Shown piece after piece: positions 15,012 to 24,231 of a stretch of DNA of 54,221 bases. Position 1 is the stretch's first letter. Each line of letters opens with the position of its first letter. Under the pieces are notes generated by a model. That model ran no database searches, had not been told where the DNA came from, and worked only from the letters and a program-made list of their open reading frames with translations. The DNA lies in contig CAMJWJ010000004.1 in assembly GCA_946409435.1 (NCBI GenBank), forward strand, positions 1-54,221, written 5' to 3'. This DNA is from an uncultured Prevotella sp. (GTDB lineage: Bacteria; Bacteroidota; Bacteroidia; Bacteroidales; Bacteroidaceae). Position numbers and translations under genes: made by a program.

Positions 15012-15129
15012 TGTAAAAAAAGAAAAGCCGACCTTGCACGGTGACTTTCAAATGGAGCAGGGGCGATAAGGTCTTACTCCCCAAACTCAGCGGCGTAGCC
15101 AAAACTTACGTTCTGACGTTACAAAGATA
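15012..15129 (-). ncRNA. Candidate short RNA on the minus strand
   Basis: TATCTTTG (minus strand, 15122-15129) fits the -7 consensus. About 100 nt downstream, minus-strand CGGCTTTTC plus a T-run (15013-15026) could end a transcript. The intervening sequence contains GGGGAGTAAGACC and TTATCGCCCC, which could pair as a short stem. There is no open frame of note. No known RNA family was recognised and a -33 element is not obvious, so this is only a candidate. Confidence 0.25.
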
Positions 15130-15141
15130 TTTTGAATAACC

Positions 15142-15164
15142 AAAGATTTTGCTTAGAAATCTTT
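15142..15164. other. 8-bp hairpin near the candidate RNA promoter
   Basis: AAAGATTT and AAATCTTT form a perfect stem with a 7-nt loop, 13 bp upstream of the minus-strand TATCTTTG box. It may be an operator-like palindrome or a weak terminator. No gene lies on the plus strand here. Confidence 0.4.
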
Positions 15165-15269
15165 AGTCATTTGCTGTTTTTTACGTTTAACGCCCTGCGT
15201 TTCCTGTCAGTAAGTATAGCTATAATCAATCGGCACCGGCCTGTCATCTTGCGGGCGCAGGTAAACAAA

Positions 15270-15301
15270 ATCCTGCCATATACTCGCGTATATAGCAGGA
15301 T
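15270..15301 (-). terminator. Hairpin with T-run, minus strand
   Basis: ATCCTGC-C-ATATAC and GTATAT-A-GCAGGAT pair with one C/A mismatch around a TCGC loop; on the minus strand the stem is followed by TTTTGTTT. It lies about 50 bp downstream of the decayed C-terminal fragment at 15354-15530 and probably was that gene's terminator. Confidence 0.55.
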
Positions 15302-15353
15302 GAATAATAACTACAAACTACTACTAACCTTTTCTATTCTGTTTCATGTGTCG

Positions 15354-15530
15354 TCAGAATCTCATCACTTTCTCGCTCTGCGTGCCGTGGCTACCCTGCA
15401 CACGGATGACGTACATGCCACGCTGGGCAGCTCGGGCGTCGACAATACCTACTGAAAGACAATGGGTTACGACAGGCGGACTGCGGCTGGTGTATAACGG
15501 AAATATCCCTGCGGCCAACTGACGACAAGC
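15354..15530 (-). pseudogene. C-terminal remnant of a secreted protein gene
   Basis: The minus-strand frame ends AQRGMYVIRVQGSHGTQSEK plus VMRF, then stop. This matches the C-terminal sorting-type motif (G-x-Y-V-I-R-V ... K-V-M) of Bacteroidota exported proteins. Upstream the frame continues only through a low-complexity TTTCTCATTTC region and has no domain or start. A terminator-like hairpin follows at 15270-15301. It is best read as the surviving 3' end of a larger gene lost by deletion. Confidence 0.5.
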
Positions 15531-15603
15531 GGCTTTCAACACATAAGAATTTTTTTTGCGTTCATTTCTCATTTCACATTTCTCATTTCTCATTTTTTAG
15601 CTG

Positions 15604-15611
15604 TACCTTTG
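15604..15611 (+). promoter_or_regulatory. TACCTTTG promoter box for the CotH gene
   Basis: A consensus TACCTTTG lies 71 bp upstream of the CotH start codon. It is preceded by repeated TTTCTCATTTC words, a low-complexity sequence often seen before promoters in this group. Confidence 0.65.
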
Positions 15612-15682
15612 CAGCAGCGTTTTCAAGAAACGACTGAAACAGATAGAAGCAGAACAACAAAACAAAAAAAACTCTTGGCATC

Positions 15683-17938
15683 ATGAAACGACGTCACACC
15701 ATCCTGCTCGCGGCTGCCATCCTCAGCATGGCTCTCGCTGCCACCACGGCAACGGCACAGCAATACGACAACTACCGCAGCAACCTACGCAACACCAACG
15801 TCAAGGTCACGGCCACCAACCTGCCCATCGTGTTCATCGAGGTGGGCGGCAAGATGATACAGCGCGACAACTACATCCTCGCCCGCATGAAAATCATCGA
15901 CAACGGCGAAGGACAACAGAACCATGCCGACACGACGGCATACCCGGGACAGCACATCGACTATGAGGGATGGACAGCGCTGAAATACCGTGGCAACAGC
16001 TCGTTCAGCGAGTCGGAAAAGAAACCGCTGGCCTTCCGCACACTGGATAGCGACCTGCTGCCCGACAACGGAGGCAAGAAGCAGAAGGTGAAGATACTCG
16101 GCATGCCTAAAGACAATAAGTGGTGCTTCCTGGCACCATGGAGCGACCAGACGATGCTGCGCGACATGCTGTCCTATGACCTGGCCAGACCATGGTTTGA
16201 ATGGGTGCCAAGGGCACGCGCTTGCGAGGTCATCCTCGACGGTACCTACTACGGCATCTACGTGCTCTGCGAACGCGTGTCGAAAGGCAAGAACCGACTG
16301 AACCTCGACGACCCGGGCACCACGGATGGCGACCTGACGGGTGACTACCATGTAGCCGTGGACCACGGCTATGACCCGTACTTCACGTCACGCTACCGCC
16401 CGTGGCAGTCGCTGGACGGCAGCAGGGTGTCGTACAACTACCAAATCAAGTATGAATACTGTGAGCCGGAGGACGATGAGTTCGACGAGCTGCCCGAGGG
16501 CACACGCCAGGCACTGCGCGACGAGGTGGACAGGATGGAGGCGTCGTTCATGGCGGCCGACTGGAACCAGCCCGACGGCGGCTACCGCCAGCACATCGAC
16601 GTGCAGTCGTTCATAGACTACATGCTCAGTACAGAGGTATCGATGAACATCGACGGCTACAGGCTGAGCACGCACCTCTACAAGCACGGCGAGAAGCGCG
16701 CCGAAAAGGAGGGGCTGGACCCACGATGGAAGACTACCCTTTGGGACTTCAACATCGCATGGGGCAACGCCAACTACTACGACGGCCAACAGACTGACCG
16801 CTGGCAGTACGAGCTGAACATGAACTTCCCGCAGGACGACTGCCCCGTGCCGTTCTACTGGTACCGCATGCTGCAGGACGAGGGATACGTGACAGCACTG
16901 AAAGAACGCTGGCAGGAGTACCGCCAGTCGAACTATGCCGACCGACGCATCATGCAGGCCGTCGACTCGCTGGCCTCGCTCATCAGCGACGGCGGAGCAG
17001 CCGACCGTAACGAGCAGGCGTGGGGCATTTTCGGCCGCAGCTACATATGGCCCATACCTTACTATGCCTCGGGCTACGACGATGCCGTCAGCTACCTGAA
17101 GGGGTGGATCAGCCGCCGCTTGCAGTTCCTCGACAGCCGGCTGCTGCCGCCACGGACTATCGAGACGGCTCCTATAGACATCGCTGCGGGATGGAATGCT
17201 GACATCGTGGCCGAGAAGGTGCCGGCCGTCAGCTATACCACACAGGCGGTGGACGGCTCCAACCGTGCCTTCTATGCTGCCACGCTGAAGGCGGCCGGCG
17301 GACTGCCTGCAAATGGACTACTGACGTCGGCCAACGAGAACCGACGGTACTCATTGGCTGGATATGACGGCTACAACGCCTTGTCGCTGACGGAATACGG
17401 TGCTACGGGAACGCTGGAGTTCGACCACGACGTGGAAACCACGGAACTCTTTCTGCTGGGCACCTGCGGCAACGGACAGGGCATGCTGCGCGTGACGCTG
17501 AACTATAGCGACGGCACTTCAGAGGATGCAGGCACCATCGTCATCCGCGACTGGTCGGTGCGTAACAGCCAACTGCAGGGCAACGAGGCCGTCACGTCGT
17601 TGGGCAACATCGTGAGGGCGGGTAATGCCTACAGCAGCGACAACCACTACTGCCTGTTCGACTGCTCCATAGCGGTAGACAATCGCCCGTTGCGGTCGGT
17701 CACCTTCACGTCGGCCGCCAGCGGCTACGCCCACGTCATGGCCCTGTCGCAGCTGGTCGCCACCGATGCCGGCATCCAGCCTGTCATGGCCACCACCGAC
17801 GCCACGCGCCGTGCCGCTATTTACAACGTGGCTGGCATGCAGCTACAGGGCAGTCGAAGCGGACTTACAATCATACGCTGCGCTGACGGGTCAGTACGGA
17901 AAGCGGTTATCAAAAAAGGTGAAAAGGTAAAACGGTAA
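15683..17938 (+). CDS. Secreted CotH-family kinase-like protein
   Basis: A 751-residue exported protein (signal peptide through about residue 26, ATTATAQQ). The CotH fold is shown by LKYRGNSSF at about 101-109, KWCFLAPWSDQTMLRDML, YYGIYVLCERV and the late catalytic block TTLWDFNIAWGN. CotH proteins of spores are atypical protein kinases that phosphorylate coat proteins; bacterial secreted homologues have unknown targets and are often found near VTC and carbohydrate-binding beta-helix genes. In this window such genes form the operon at 23.7-29.9 kb, about 6 kb away. The C-terminal 230 residues look like a beta-sandwich plus a short sorting-type tail (RRAAIYNVAGMQL). It has its own TACCTTTG promoter. 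Kinase activity is inferred only from the family. Confidence 0.88.
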   Translation: MKRRHTILLAAAILSMALAATTATAQQYDNYRSNLRNTNVKVTATNLPIVFIEVGGKMIQRDNYILARMKIIDNGEGQQNHADTTAYPGQHIDYEGWTALKYRGNSSFSESEKKPLAFRTLDSDLLPDNGGKKQKVKILGMPKDNKWCFLAPWSDQTMLRDMLSYDLARPWFEWVPRARACEVILDGTYYGIYVLCERVSKGKNRLNLDDPGTTDGDLTGDYHVAVDHGYDPYFTSRYRPWQSLDGSRVSYNYQIKYEYCEPEDDEFDELPEGTRQALRDEVDRMEASFMAADWNQPDGGYRQHIDVQSFIDYMLSTEVSMNIDGYRLSTHLYKHGEKRAEKEGLDPRWKTTLWDFNIAWGNANYYDGQQTDRWQYELNMNFPQDDCPVPFYWYRMLQDEGYVTALKERWQEYRQSNYADRRIMQAVDSLASLISDGGAADRNEQAWGIFGRSYIWPIPYYASGYDDAVSYLKGWISRRLQFLDSRLLPPRTIETAPIDIAAGWNADIVAEKVPAVSYTTQAVDGSNRAFYAATLKAAGGLPANGLLTSANENRRYSLAGYDGYNALSLTEYGATGTLEFDHDVETTELFLLGTCGNGQGMLRVTLNYSDGTSEDAGTIVIRDWSVRNSQLQGNEAVTSLGNIVRAGNAYSSDNHYCLFDCSIAVDNRPLRSVTFTSAASGYAHVMALSQLVATDAGIQPVMATTDATRRAAIYNVAGMQLQGSRSGLTIIRCADGSVRKAVIKKGEKVKR

Positions 17939-17964
17939 AAAGGTAAAAGGGTGATTTTCCTGTC

Positions 17965-18972
17965 TTAGCCGTTGGTGCGGCGGTATTGCCAGAGTTCCAG
18001 GGAGTTGATGATGTTCTGCCACAGCACATAGCAACCGGCACCCACCGAGGCCACGGGGTGAAGATACATGTAGGCCACCCAGATGCTCAGCGCCGTATTC
18101 TTCTGGAACAGTGCCTGTCCGCTGTTCACCTCTTCGCCCAACCGACGGCCTACGGCACGGCCGATGCCAAACTGCACGAAGCAGAGCACGAAGGTCGACA
18201 CGGCTATCAGCAGCAACAGCAGGAGCGATGCCGAGCTGTGGACGATGTTCTTGACGGTGATGCCCGTCGTGATGCTCAGCGAGACAGACCAGCAGTAGAA
18301 ACTCAGGTTGGGCTGTGCGGCTATCCAGGCACACACACCCTTGACGTAGTGCTGCATCAGCCAGCCCAGCACCAGGGGCAGCAGCAAGACGATGCTCACC
18401 TTCTCTAATATGATAAGGAAGGCTGTGAGGAACGACACGTGTACCGTCTGCTCCAGCATGGGGAACACCAGGGGGATGAGCAGTGCTGAGGCCAGCGACG
18501 ATATCAGCACGTAGGTCGTCATGGTCGAGATGTTGCCACCCAGCTTGCCCACCACTACCGGCGCCGCCGATGCTGCCGGACCGATGATGCAGGTCAGCAG
18601 GGCCTCCCACAGCAGGGGCGACGTGAACAGTCCGTCATGGCCGGCAAGGTGGCTGCCCGAGGCAGCCACATCTTTCGCCCATAGGATGACGACAATGTTG
18701 ACGGCCACCAACAGCAGCTGGGCCACAAGGATGCCGAAGTGCCAGCGGTGCGGGCGCATCTGGTGGAAATTGACCTTACAGAACGTGACAAACAACGTCA
18801 GGAAGACGAACAGCGGAAAGATGACGTCGAAGACGGGAGCCAGCTCGTTGCCCAGCGCGTCGAGCTGCGGCACCGAGTAGAACGTCAGATAACAGCACGT
18901 GCCCATGGCGATGGCCACGGGCAACGTCCAATCCTTCAGGAAGCGGATAACACTATTCTCGGCACTCATCAC
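17965..18972 (-). CDS. BASS-type sodium-dependent transporter
   Basis: A 335-residue integral membrane protein with about nine to ten hydrophobic helices. CIIGPAASAAPVVVGKLGGN and GQALFQKNTALSIWVAYM are the two unwound, sodium-binding helix regions of the bile acid:sodium symporter superfamily. Bacterial members carry organic anions such as bile acids, pantoate or sulfonates; the substrate here is unknown. Its start overlaps the lipoprotein gene by 4 bp (ATGA), so the two are translationally coupled. Its 3' end faces the CotH gene with a 26-bp gap rich in AAAGGTAAA words and without a clear terminator. Confidence 0.85.
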   Translation of the reverse strand: MMSAENSVIRFLKDWTLPVAIAMGTCCYLTFYSVPQLDALGNELAPVFDVIFPLFVFLTLFVTFCKVNFHQMRPHRWHFGILVAQLLLVAVNIVVILWAKDVAASGSHLAGHDGLFTSPLLWEALLTCIIGPAASAAPVVVGKLGGNISTMTTYVLISSLASALLIPLVFPMLEQTVHVSFLTAFLIILEKVSIVLLLPLVLGWLMQHYVKGVCAWIAAQPNLSFYCWSVSLSITTGITVKNIVHSSASLLLLLLIAVSTFVLCFVQFGIGRAVGRRLGEEVNSGQALFQKNTALSIWVAYMYLHPVASVGAGCYVLWQNIINSLELWQYRRTNG

Positions 18973-19508
18973 TCACCTCCCACTTCAGGGGTACTGAACA
19001 CACCGCTGGCTACTGCCGAGGGAGCGGCACCAGACATTCTGGTGGGCGAGCGGCGCCAGTAGCTCCAGTCGAAGCGGTCGTCGTAGTTCAGGTGGAACAC
19101 GATGTCTCGGTTCGTACCGTCGTCCATATAGCCGTCGAAGTAGCGGTCGCTGAGACTGTAGTCGTAGATGTAGACATCGTTCCAGCTGTCGGCATAGCTG
19201 ATGCGAATCTCGCCGTTGTACACCTCCCAGTCGAACTCACAGTAGTAGTAGTCGTTGTAGCGACTGTACATGTTGTAGTCCACCTCATAGCCCCATCCGC
19301 CGTAAGGGGTTTCGCGGCAGAAGTACATGGTGGTGCGGTAGCTGTCGCCCGTCAGTCCCCAGCGGTCGTAGTAGTAGGTCTCTATCTGGCCTGTCCAGGT
19401 GCCTTCCAGCACTCGGGCCTCACGGCGGTCCATACCATCACGCTCACAACCGGTGAGTGTGGTCAAGGCTATCATTGCCAGAGCGATATAAGTGTAAAGC
19501 TGTTTCAT
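18969..19508 (-). CDS. Tyr/Asp-rich lipoprotein, unknown function
   Basis: A 179-residue protein with a lipobox (LTTLTGC, Cys20), so membrane-anchored. The mature part is unusually rich in Tyr, Asp and Trp (TYYYDRWG, SRYNDYYYCEFDWEVYNG, DDRFDWSYWRR), with spacing that suggests an eight-stranded calycin-like barrel (WTGQIETYY at the start). It has a TACCTTTG promoter and is coupled by a 4-bp overlap to the transporter gene, so it might bind or sense that substrate; this is inference from gene order. No family recognised with certainty. Confidence 0.7.
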   Translation of the reverse strand: MKQLYTYIALAMIALTTLTGCERDGMDRREARVLEGTWTGQIETYYYDRWGLTGDSYRTTMYFCRETPYGGWGYEVDYNMYSRYNDYYYCEFDWEVYNGEIRISYADSWNDVYIYDYSLSDRYFDGYMDDGTNRDIVFHLNYDDRFDWSYWRRSPTRMSGAAPSAVASGVFSTPEVGGE

Positions 19509-19549
19509 AATTGTAGTTCTTTATGGGGTTCAACTCATGTTTTACGGTG

Positions 19550-19557
19550 CAAAGGTA
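19550..19557 (-). promoter_or_regulatory. TACCTTTG promoter box for the lipoprotein-transporter operon
   Basis: The reverse complement of CAAAGGTA at this position is TACCTTTG, 42 bp upstream of the lipoprotein start. The spacing to any TTTG is not ideal. Confidence 0.6.
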
Positions 19558-19647
19558 ACAATAATTCTGCTGAACTGCAAGACAAAAGCCCTATTATTCT
19601 TTAGGGATTTTCCTAAAATCCTTGGGGGGTTCGCTCACTTAATTTTT

Positions 19648-19838
19648 CCTTTTTTGCATTCGCAAGAAGGTTGACTTCGTCGAGCTAAACCTTCTTCCGC
19701 CCGGCAAAACAAATTAAAACAAGTTTTATTTGGTTTTGCGCTCGCTTATTCGTACCTTTTTGCATTCGCAAGAAGGTACTCTCGCTCGGAAAATTGCAAA
19801 TAAATTTGCATTTTCTCTCGCTTATTCGTACCTTTGCA
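19648..19838 (+). repeat. Duplicated promoter-region segments upstream of aguA
   Basis: CCTTTTTGCATTCGCAAGA and following bases occur at about 19648-19671 and again at 19755-19777. CTCGCTTATTCGTACCTTT occurs at 19741-19759 and at 19817-19835. The second CTCGCTTATTCGTACCTTT supplies the working -7 box; the first is followed by extra T and is off consensus. This looks like a partial duplication of an older promoter region. Confidence 0.75.
19805..19836 (+). promoter_or_regulatory. Promoter for aguA
   Basis: TTTG at 19805-19808, a 20-bp spacer and TACCTTTG at 19829-19836 fit the Bacteroidota consensus. The start codon is at 19855, so the leader is only about 12 nt. Confidence 0.8.
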
Positions 19839-19854
19839 GTAAAATTGTTAAGCT

Positions 19855-21798
<1,944 letters not shown>

Positions 21799-21873
21799 CA
21801 TGAGTCGGGAGACAGCAGTCTCCTGATTCATTTTTTTTAACTTTTAATTTCGTAGCGTTACGTTTTTTTTGCC

Positions 21874-21881
21874 TATCTTTG
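21874..21881 (+). promoter_or_regulatory. -7 box for the ECF sigma gene
   Basis: TATCTTTG matches TAnnTTTG, 46 bp upstream of the ATG at 21928. No well-spaced -33 TTTG was seen. Confidence 0.55.
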
Positions 21882-21927
21882 CAGCAGAAACGAACTACAA
21901 CGAATCATTTTACTACAACTACTGCTC

Positions 21928-22521
21928 ATGGCAACGAACCAACTGAAAGAGCATACACGTACACTGGTCGCCCAGTTCTGTGCCGGAGACGACAGGGCTT
22001 TCACCCAGCTGTATGACCTATATGTCAACATACTGTTCAACTACGGTATGAAGCTGACAGGAGACCGTGAACTGCTGAAAGACAGCATTCACGACGTATT
22101 CCTGAAGGTCTACAACAAGCGTACCGACAAGAACGCCATCAACAACCTGGGTTCCTATCTCATCATAGCACTGAAGAACAGGTTGCTCGACGACTTCCGC
22201 CGCAGGGCGTTCGGCGACGAAGAGCCTGCCGAGAGCTACGACTATCGCCAGTCGACCGACGACGTGGAGCGCGACTACCTGCTGCGGGAGTTCAAGGAGC
22301 AGCAAGTCTCCGTGGTGTGGCAGCTGATGGAGAACCTCACCCGCCGTCAGCGACAGGCCATCACGCTGTATTATCTGGAGGAGCGCAAGTACGAGGAGAT
22401 CTGCAGGATTATGAAGATGAACTACCACTCGGTTCGTAACCTGATGCACCGTAGCATGCTAAAACTCCGCGAAGCTGCCATGGGGCAGGCTGGCGCTTCG
22501 CTAATGAATAATGAACAATGA
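21928..22521 (+). CDS. ECF-type RNA polymerase sigma factor
   Basis: A 197-residue sigma factor with region 2 (AFTQLYDLYVNILFNYGMKL ... IHDVFLKVYNK, about 25-70) and region 4 (LTRRQRQAITLYYLEERKYEEIC, then a helix-turn-helix through VRNLMHRSMLKLRE, about 135-185). Regions 1.1 and 3 are absent, as in group 4 (ECF) factors. Bacteroidota use many such factors to switch surface-glycan loci, normally with a FecR-type anti-sigma partner. Here the next gene encodes only an anti-sigma-like domain of 87 residues. The last residues (MNNEQ) come from an AATGAATAATGAAC repeat just before the stop, so the C-terminus may vary between strains. Target promoters are not evident. Confidence 0.92.
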   Translation: MATNQLKEHTRTLVAQFCAGDDRAFTQLYDLYVNILFNYGMKLTGDRELLKDSIHDVFLKVYNKRTDKNAINNLGSYLIIALKNRLLDDFRRRAFGDEEPAESYDYRQSTDDVERDYLLREFKEQQVSVVWQLMENLTRRQRQAITLYYLEERKYEEICRIMKMNYHSVRNLMHRSMLKLREAAMGQAGASLMNNEQ

Positions 22522-22586
22522 ATAATGAATAATGGGGATGTGATGACATTTTACACAATGCTTCGTCATAAAAGAAAAGCGAAGCA

Positions 22587-22850
22587 TTGACACTCCCTAA
22601 GACGACCACATACACACGAGTCGAGGACTTCCTCTGCGACGATGACTTCATCCGCTACGTGATGGAAGCATGTCCTGACAGCCATTCCTACTGGGCCTCC
22701 TACCTCACTGCCGCCGCCCCGATACGCAGGGCGTATCTGAAGGCGTACGACATACTGACCCATCTGGACGATTGCGAGCTGTTGCCCGCGGAAGAGGTGG
22801 CACGGCTGAAACAGCGCATCCTGCATACCGTCAGCATCAGCATCAACTGA
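22587..22850 (+). CDS. Stand-alone FecR-type anti-sigma domain
   Basis: An 87-residue protein that matches the N-terminal anti-sigma domain of Bacteroidota FecR proteins: VEDFLCDDDFIRYVMEACPD, then SYWASYL, then a helical LKAYDIL and EEVARLKQRIL. It lacks the transmembrane helix and the periplasmic FecR domain. An in-frame stop at 22569 and absence of ATG leave TTG 22587 as the only reasonable start. It lies 65 bp after the ECF sigma gene on the same strand, so it probably binds that sigma factor in the cytoplasm. Either a truncated remnant or a genuine soluble anti-sigma. The reading after residue 87 has no FecR continuation; the next gene is an unrelated protease. Confidence 0.65.
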   Translation: MTLPKTTTYTRVEDFLCDDDFIRYVMEACPDSHSYWASYLTAAAPIRRAYLKAYDILTHLDDCELLPAEEVARLKQRILHTVSISIN

Positions 22851-22883
22851 AAAACATCATCCATCTTCCATCATCCATCTTCC

Positions 22884-23687
22884 ATGTCACGCCACCACCC
22901 TATCTCTTACCTCTTATCTATTATTATTTGTCTCCTATCTGTTATCACATTCTCGTCATGCCGACAGCAGCCTCAGCATACCTATACCCACGACATGCTG
23001 TTGCCCATGACACCGGTGAAGAACCAGGGCAAGAGCGAGCTGTGCTGGGCCTATGCCATGCTGGCCACCATCGAGACGGAGCACCTGCTGCGTGGCGACT
23101 CAGTGAACCTCTCGGCAGTCTATGTCGGTCGCATGCTGCATGCCACCCGACAAGGGGAGCATGCCGAGCGTGCCATGTGCCAGACGCTGCTGAACATCAT
23201 CGGCCGCAAGGGCATCGTGCCCTACGACGTGCTGCCCGACGATGCCACCGACGAGCTGCCAACGCCACGGTGGGTCTTCATGCTTGGTGCACGCTATACG
23301 CCGCTGGAGTTTGCCCACTCGGTATGTGCCCCTGACGAGTATGTCGGCCTGACGTGTGTGCCTGACTCGCCTTACTACCAGCGGGTGGTCGTACCCGTTG
23401 CCGACAACTGGGAGAGAAACAGGCTGCTCAACGTGCCACTTGACACGCTGCGCAGTCGTGTCGACCGTGCCCTGCAGAACCGCCATCCCGTCTGCTGGGA
23501 GAGTAGCGGCCATGCCATGGCTATCGTCGGAATGGCCCACGACGAGCAGCAGCACCGCTACTATGTGATGAAGAACTCATGGGGAACCCAGCGGCCCAAC
23601 GGCGGACTGGTGTACGTCTCCGTACGCCGTATGTGGCGCGACATGGCAGCTCTCTACATGACCCGTGAAGCCTACGAGGGAAGGTAG
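22884..23687 (+). CDS. Papain-like (C1 family) cysteine protease lipoprotein
   Basis: A 267-residue protein with a hydrophobic leader and lipobox-like ITFSSC (Cys26), so probably a lipoprotein. The C1 catalytic set is complete: Gln48 (oxyanion) and Cys54 in KNQGKSELCWAYAML, His210 in SSGHAMAIVGM, and Asn231 in MKNSWGT. VTPVKNQG-like TPVKNQG is the classic papain start; no propeptide inhibitor domain is visible. PepC/bleomycin hydrolase-like proteins are the nearest relatives by motif. It follows the sigma/anti-sigma pair with a 33-bp gap and may be co-transcribed. Role might be surface peptide processing; the substrate is unknown. Confidence 0.88.
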   Translation: MSRHHPISYLLSIIICLLSVITFSSCRQQPQHTYTHDMLLPMTPVKNQGKSELCWAYAMLATIETEHLLRGDSVNLSAVYVGRMLHATRQGEHAERAMCQTLLNIIGRKGIVPYDVLPDDATDELPTPRWVFMLGARYTPLEFAHSVCAPDEYVGLTCVPDSPYYQRVVVPVADNWERNRLLNVPLDTLRSRVDRALQNRHPVCWESSGHAMAIVGMAHDEQQHRYYVMKNSWGTQRPNGGLVYVSVRRMWRDMAALYMTREAYEGR

Positions 23688-23694
23688 GAAGGGA

Positions 23695-23736
23695 GATGGA
23701 TGATGGATGATGGATGATGGGTGATGGGTGATGACA
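23695..23736. repeat. GATGGATGAT microsatellite
   Basis: GATGGATGATGGATGATGG-type words repeat about every 9-10 bp between the convergent protease and Sel1 genes. Similar GATGGA words occur at 22855-22883 (opposite strand) and in the two 430-bp elements. No terminator hairpin is evident. Confidence 0.7.
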
Positions 23737-24201
23737 TCACTTACCGATGAGCTTCAATATCCTCTTTTCATCTTCGTCGCCCTCGGCAGCCTCCTCCTTG
23801 ATCTCTTTGAGAATCTCCTTGCCGTGCTTCTTGCTGCTGACGGCTTTCTTCAACAGCAACGTAGCCTGCTGTTCGTCAACTGCCACGCCCTTGCCTTTCA
23901 TGTAGCACTTTCCCAGCCGGTATTGAGCCTTGGCATAGTCCTGCTTGGCAGACAGCTGGTACCACTTTACAGCCTGAACAGGGTCCTTGGCAACGCCATG
24001 CCCCTTCTCGTAGCAGCGGCCTAACCGGTACTGCGCCTTCTTGTGGCCCTTCTCGGCAGCTACCTTCAGTTTTGGAACAGCCTGCACATACTGCTTGGCA
24101 TCGTAGAGGGCCTTGGCCTCCTTATAGATCTTGTCGGAGTTCTGTGCACCGGCAGCCAAGCAGACAGCCAGTGCCATAAGAGTGAAAAGGATGTGTTTCA
24201 T
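23737..24201 (-). CDS. Secreted Sel1-repeat protein
   Basis: A 154-residue protein with a signal peptide (MKHILFTLMALAVCLAAGAQ). Three Sel1-type alpha-alpha repeats follow: about 30-60 (YVQAVPKLKVAAEKGHKKAQYRLGRCYEKG), 66-96 (DPVQAVKWYQLSAKQDYAKAQYRLGKCYMKG) and a weaker third one. Sel1 repeats mediate protein-protein contacts. It is the last gene of the minus-strand operon starting at 29893, 30 bp after the beta-helix lipoprotein gene, so it may scaffold that surface system in the periplasm. The acidic C-terminus (EEAAEGDEDEKR) has no motif. Confidence 0.85.
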   Translation of the reverse strand: MKHILFTLMALAVCLAAGAQNSDKIYKEAKALYDAKQYVQAVPKLKVAAEKGHKKAQYRLGRCYEKGHGVAKDPVQAVKWYQLSAKQDYAKAQYRLGKCYMKGKGVAVDEQQATLLLKKAVSSKKHGKEILKEIKEEAAEGDEDEKRILKLIGK

Positions 24202-24231
24202 CTATTAAAAAGAATTGGATATGCTAATCAG

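Noticed and set aside
15132..15455. 107-codon plus-strand frame in the gene desert
   Set aside because: No promoter, no recognisable domain, and it runs antisense through the sorting-tail remnant and a hairpin.
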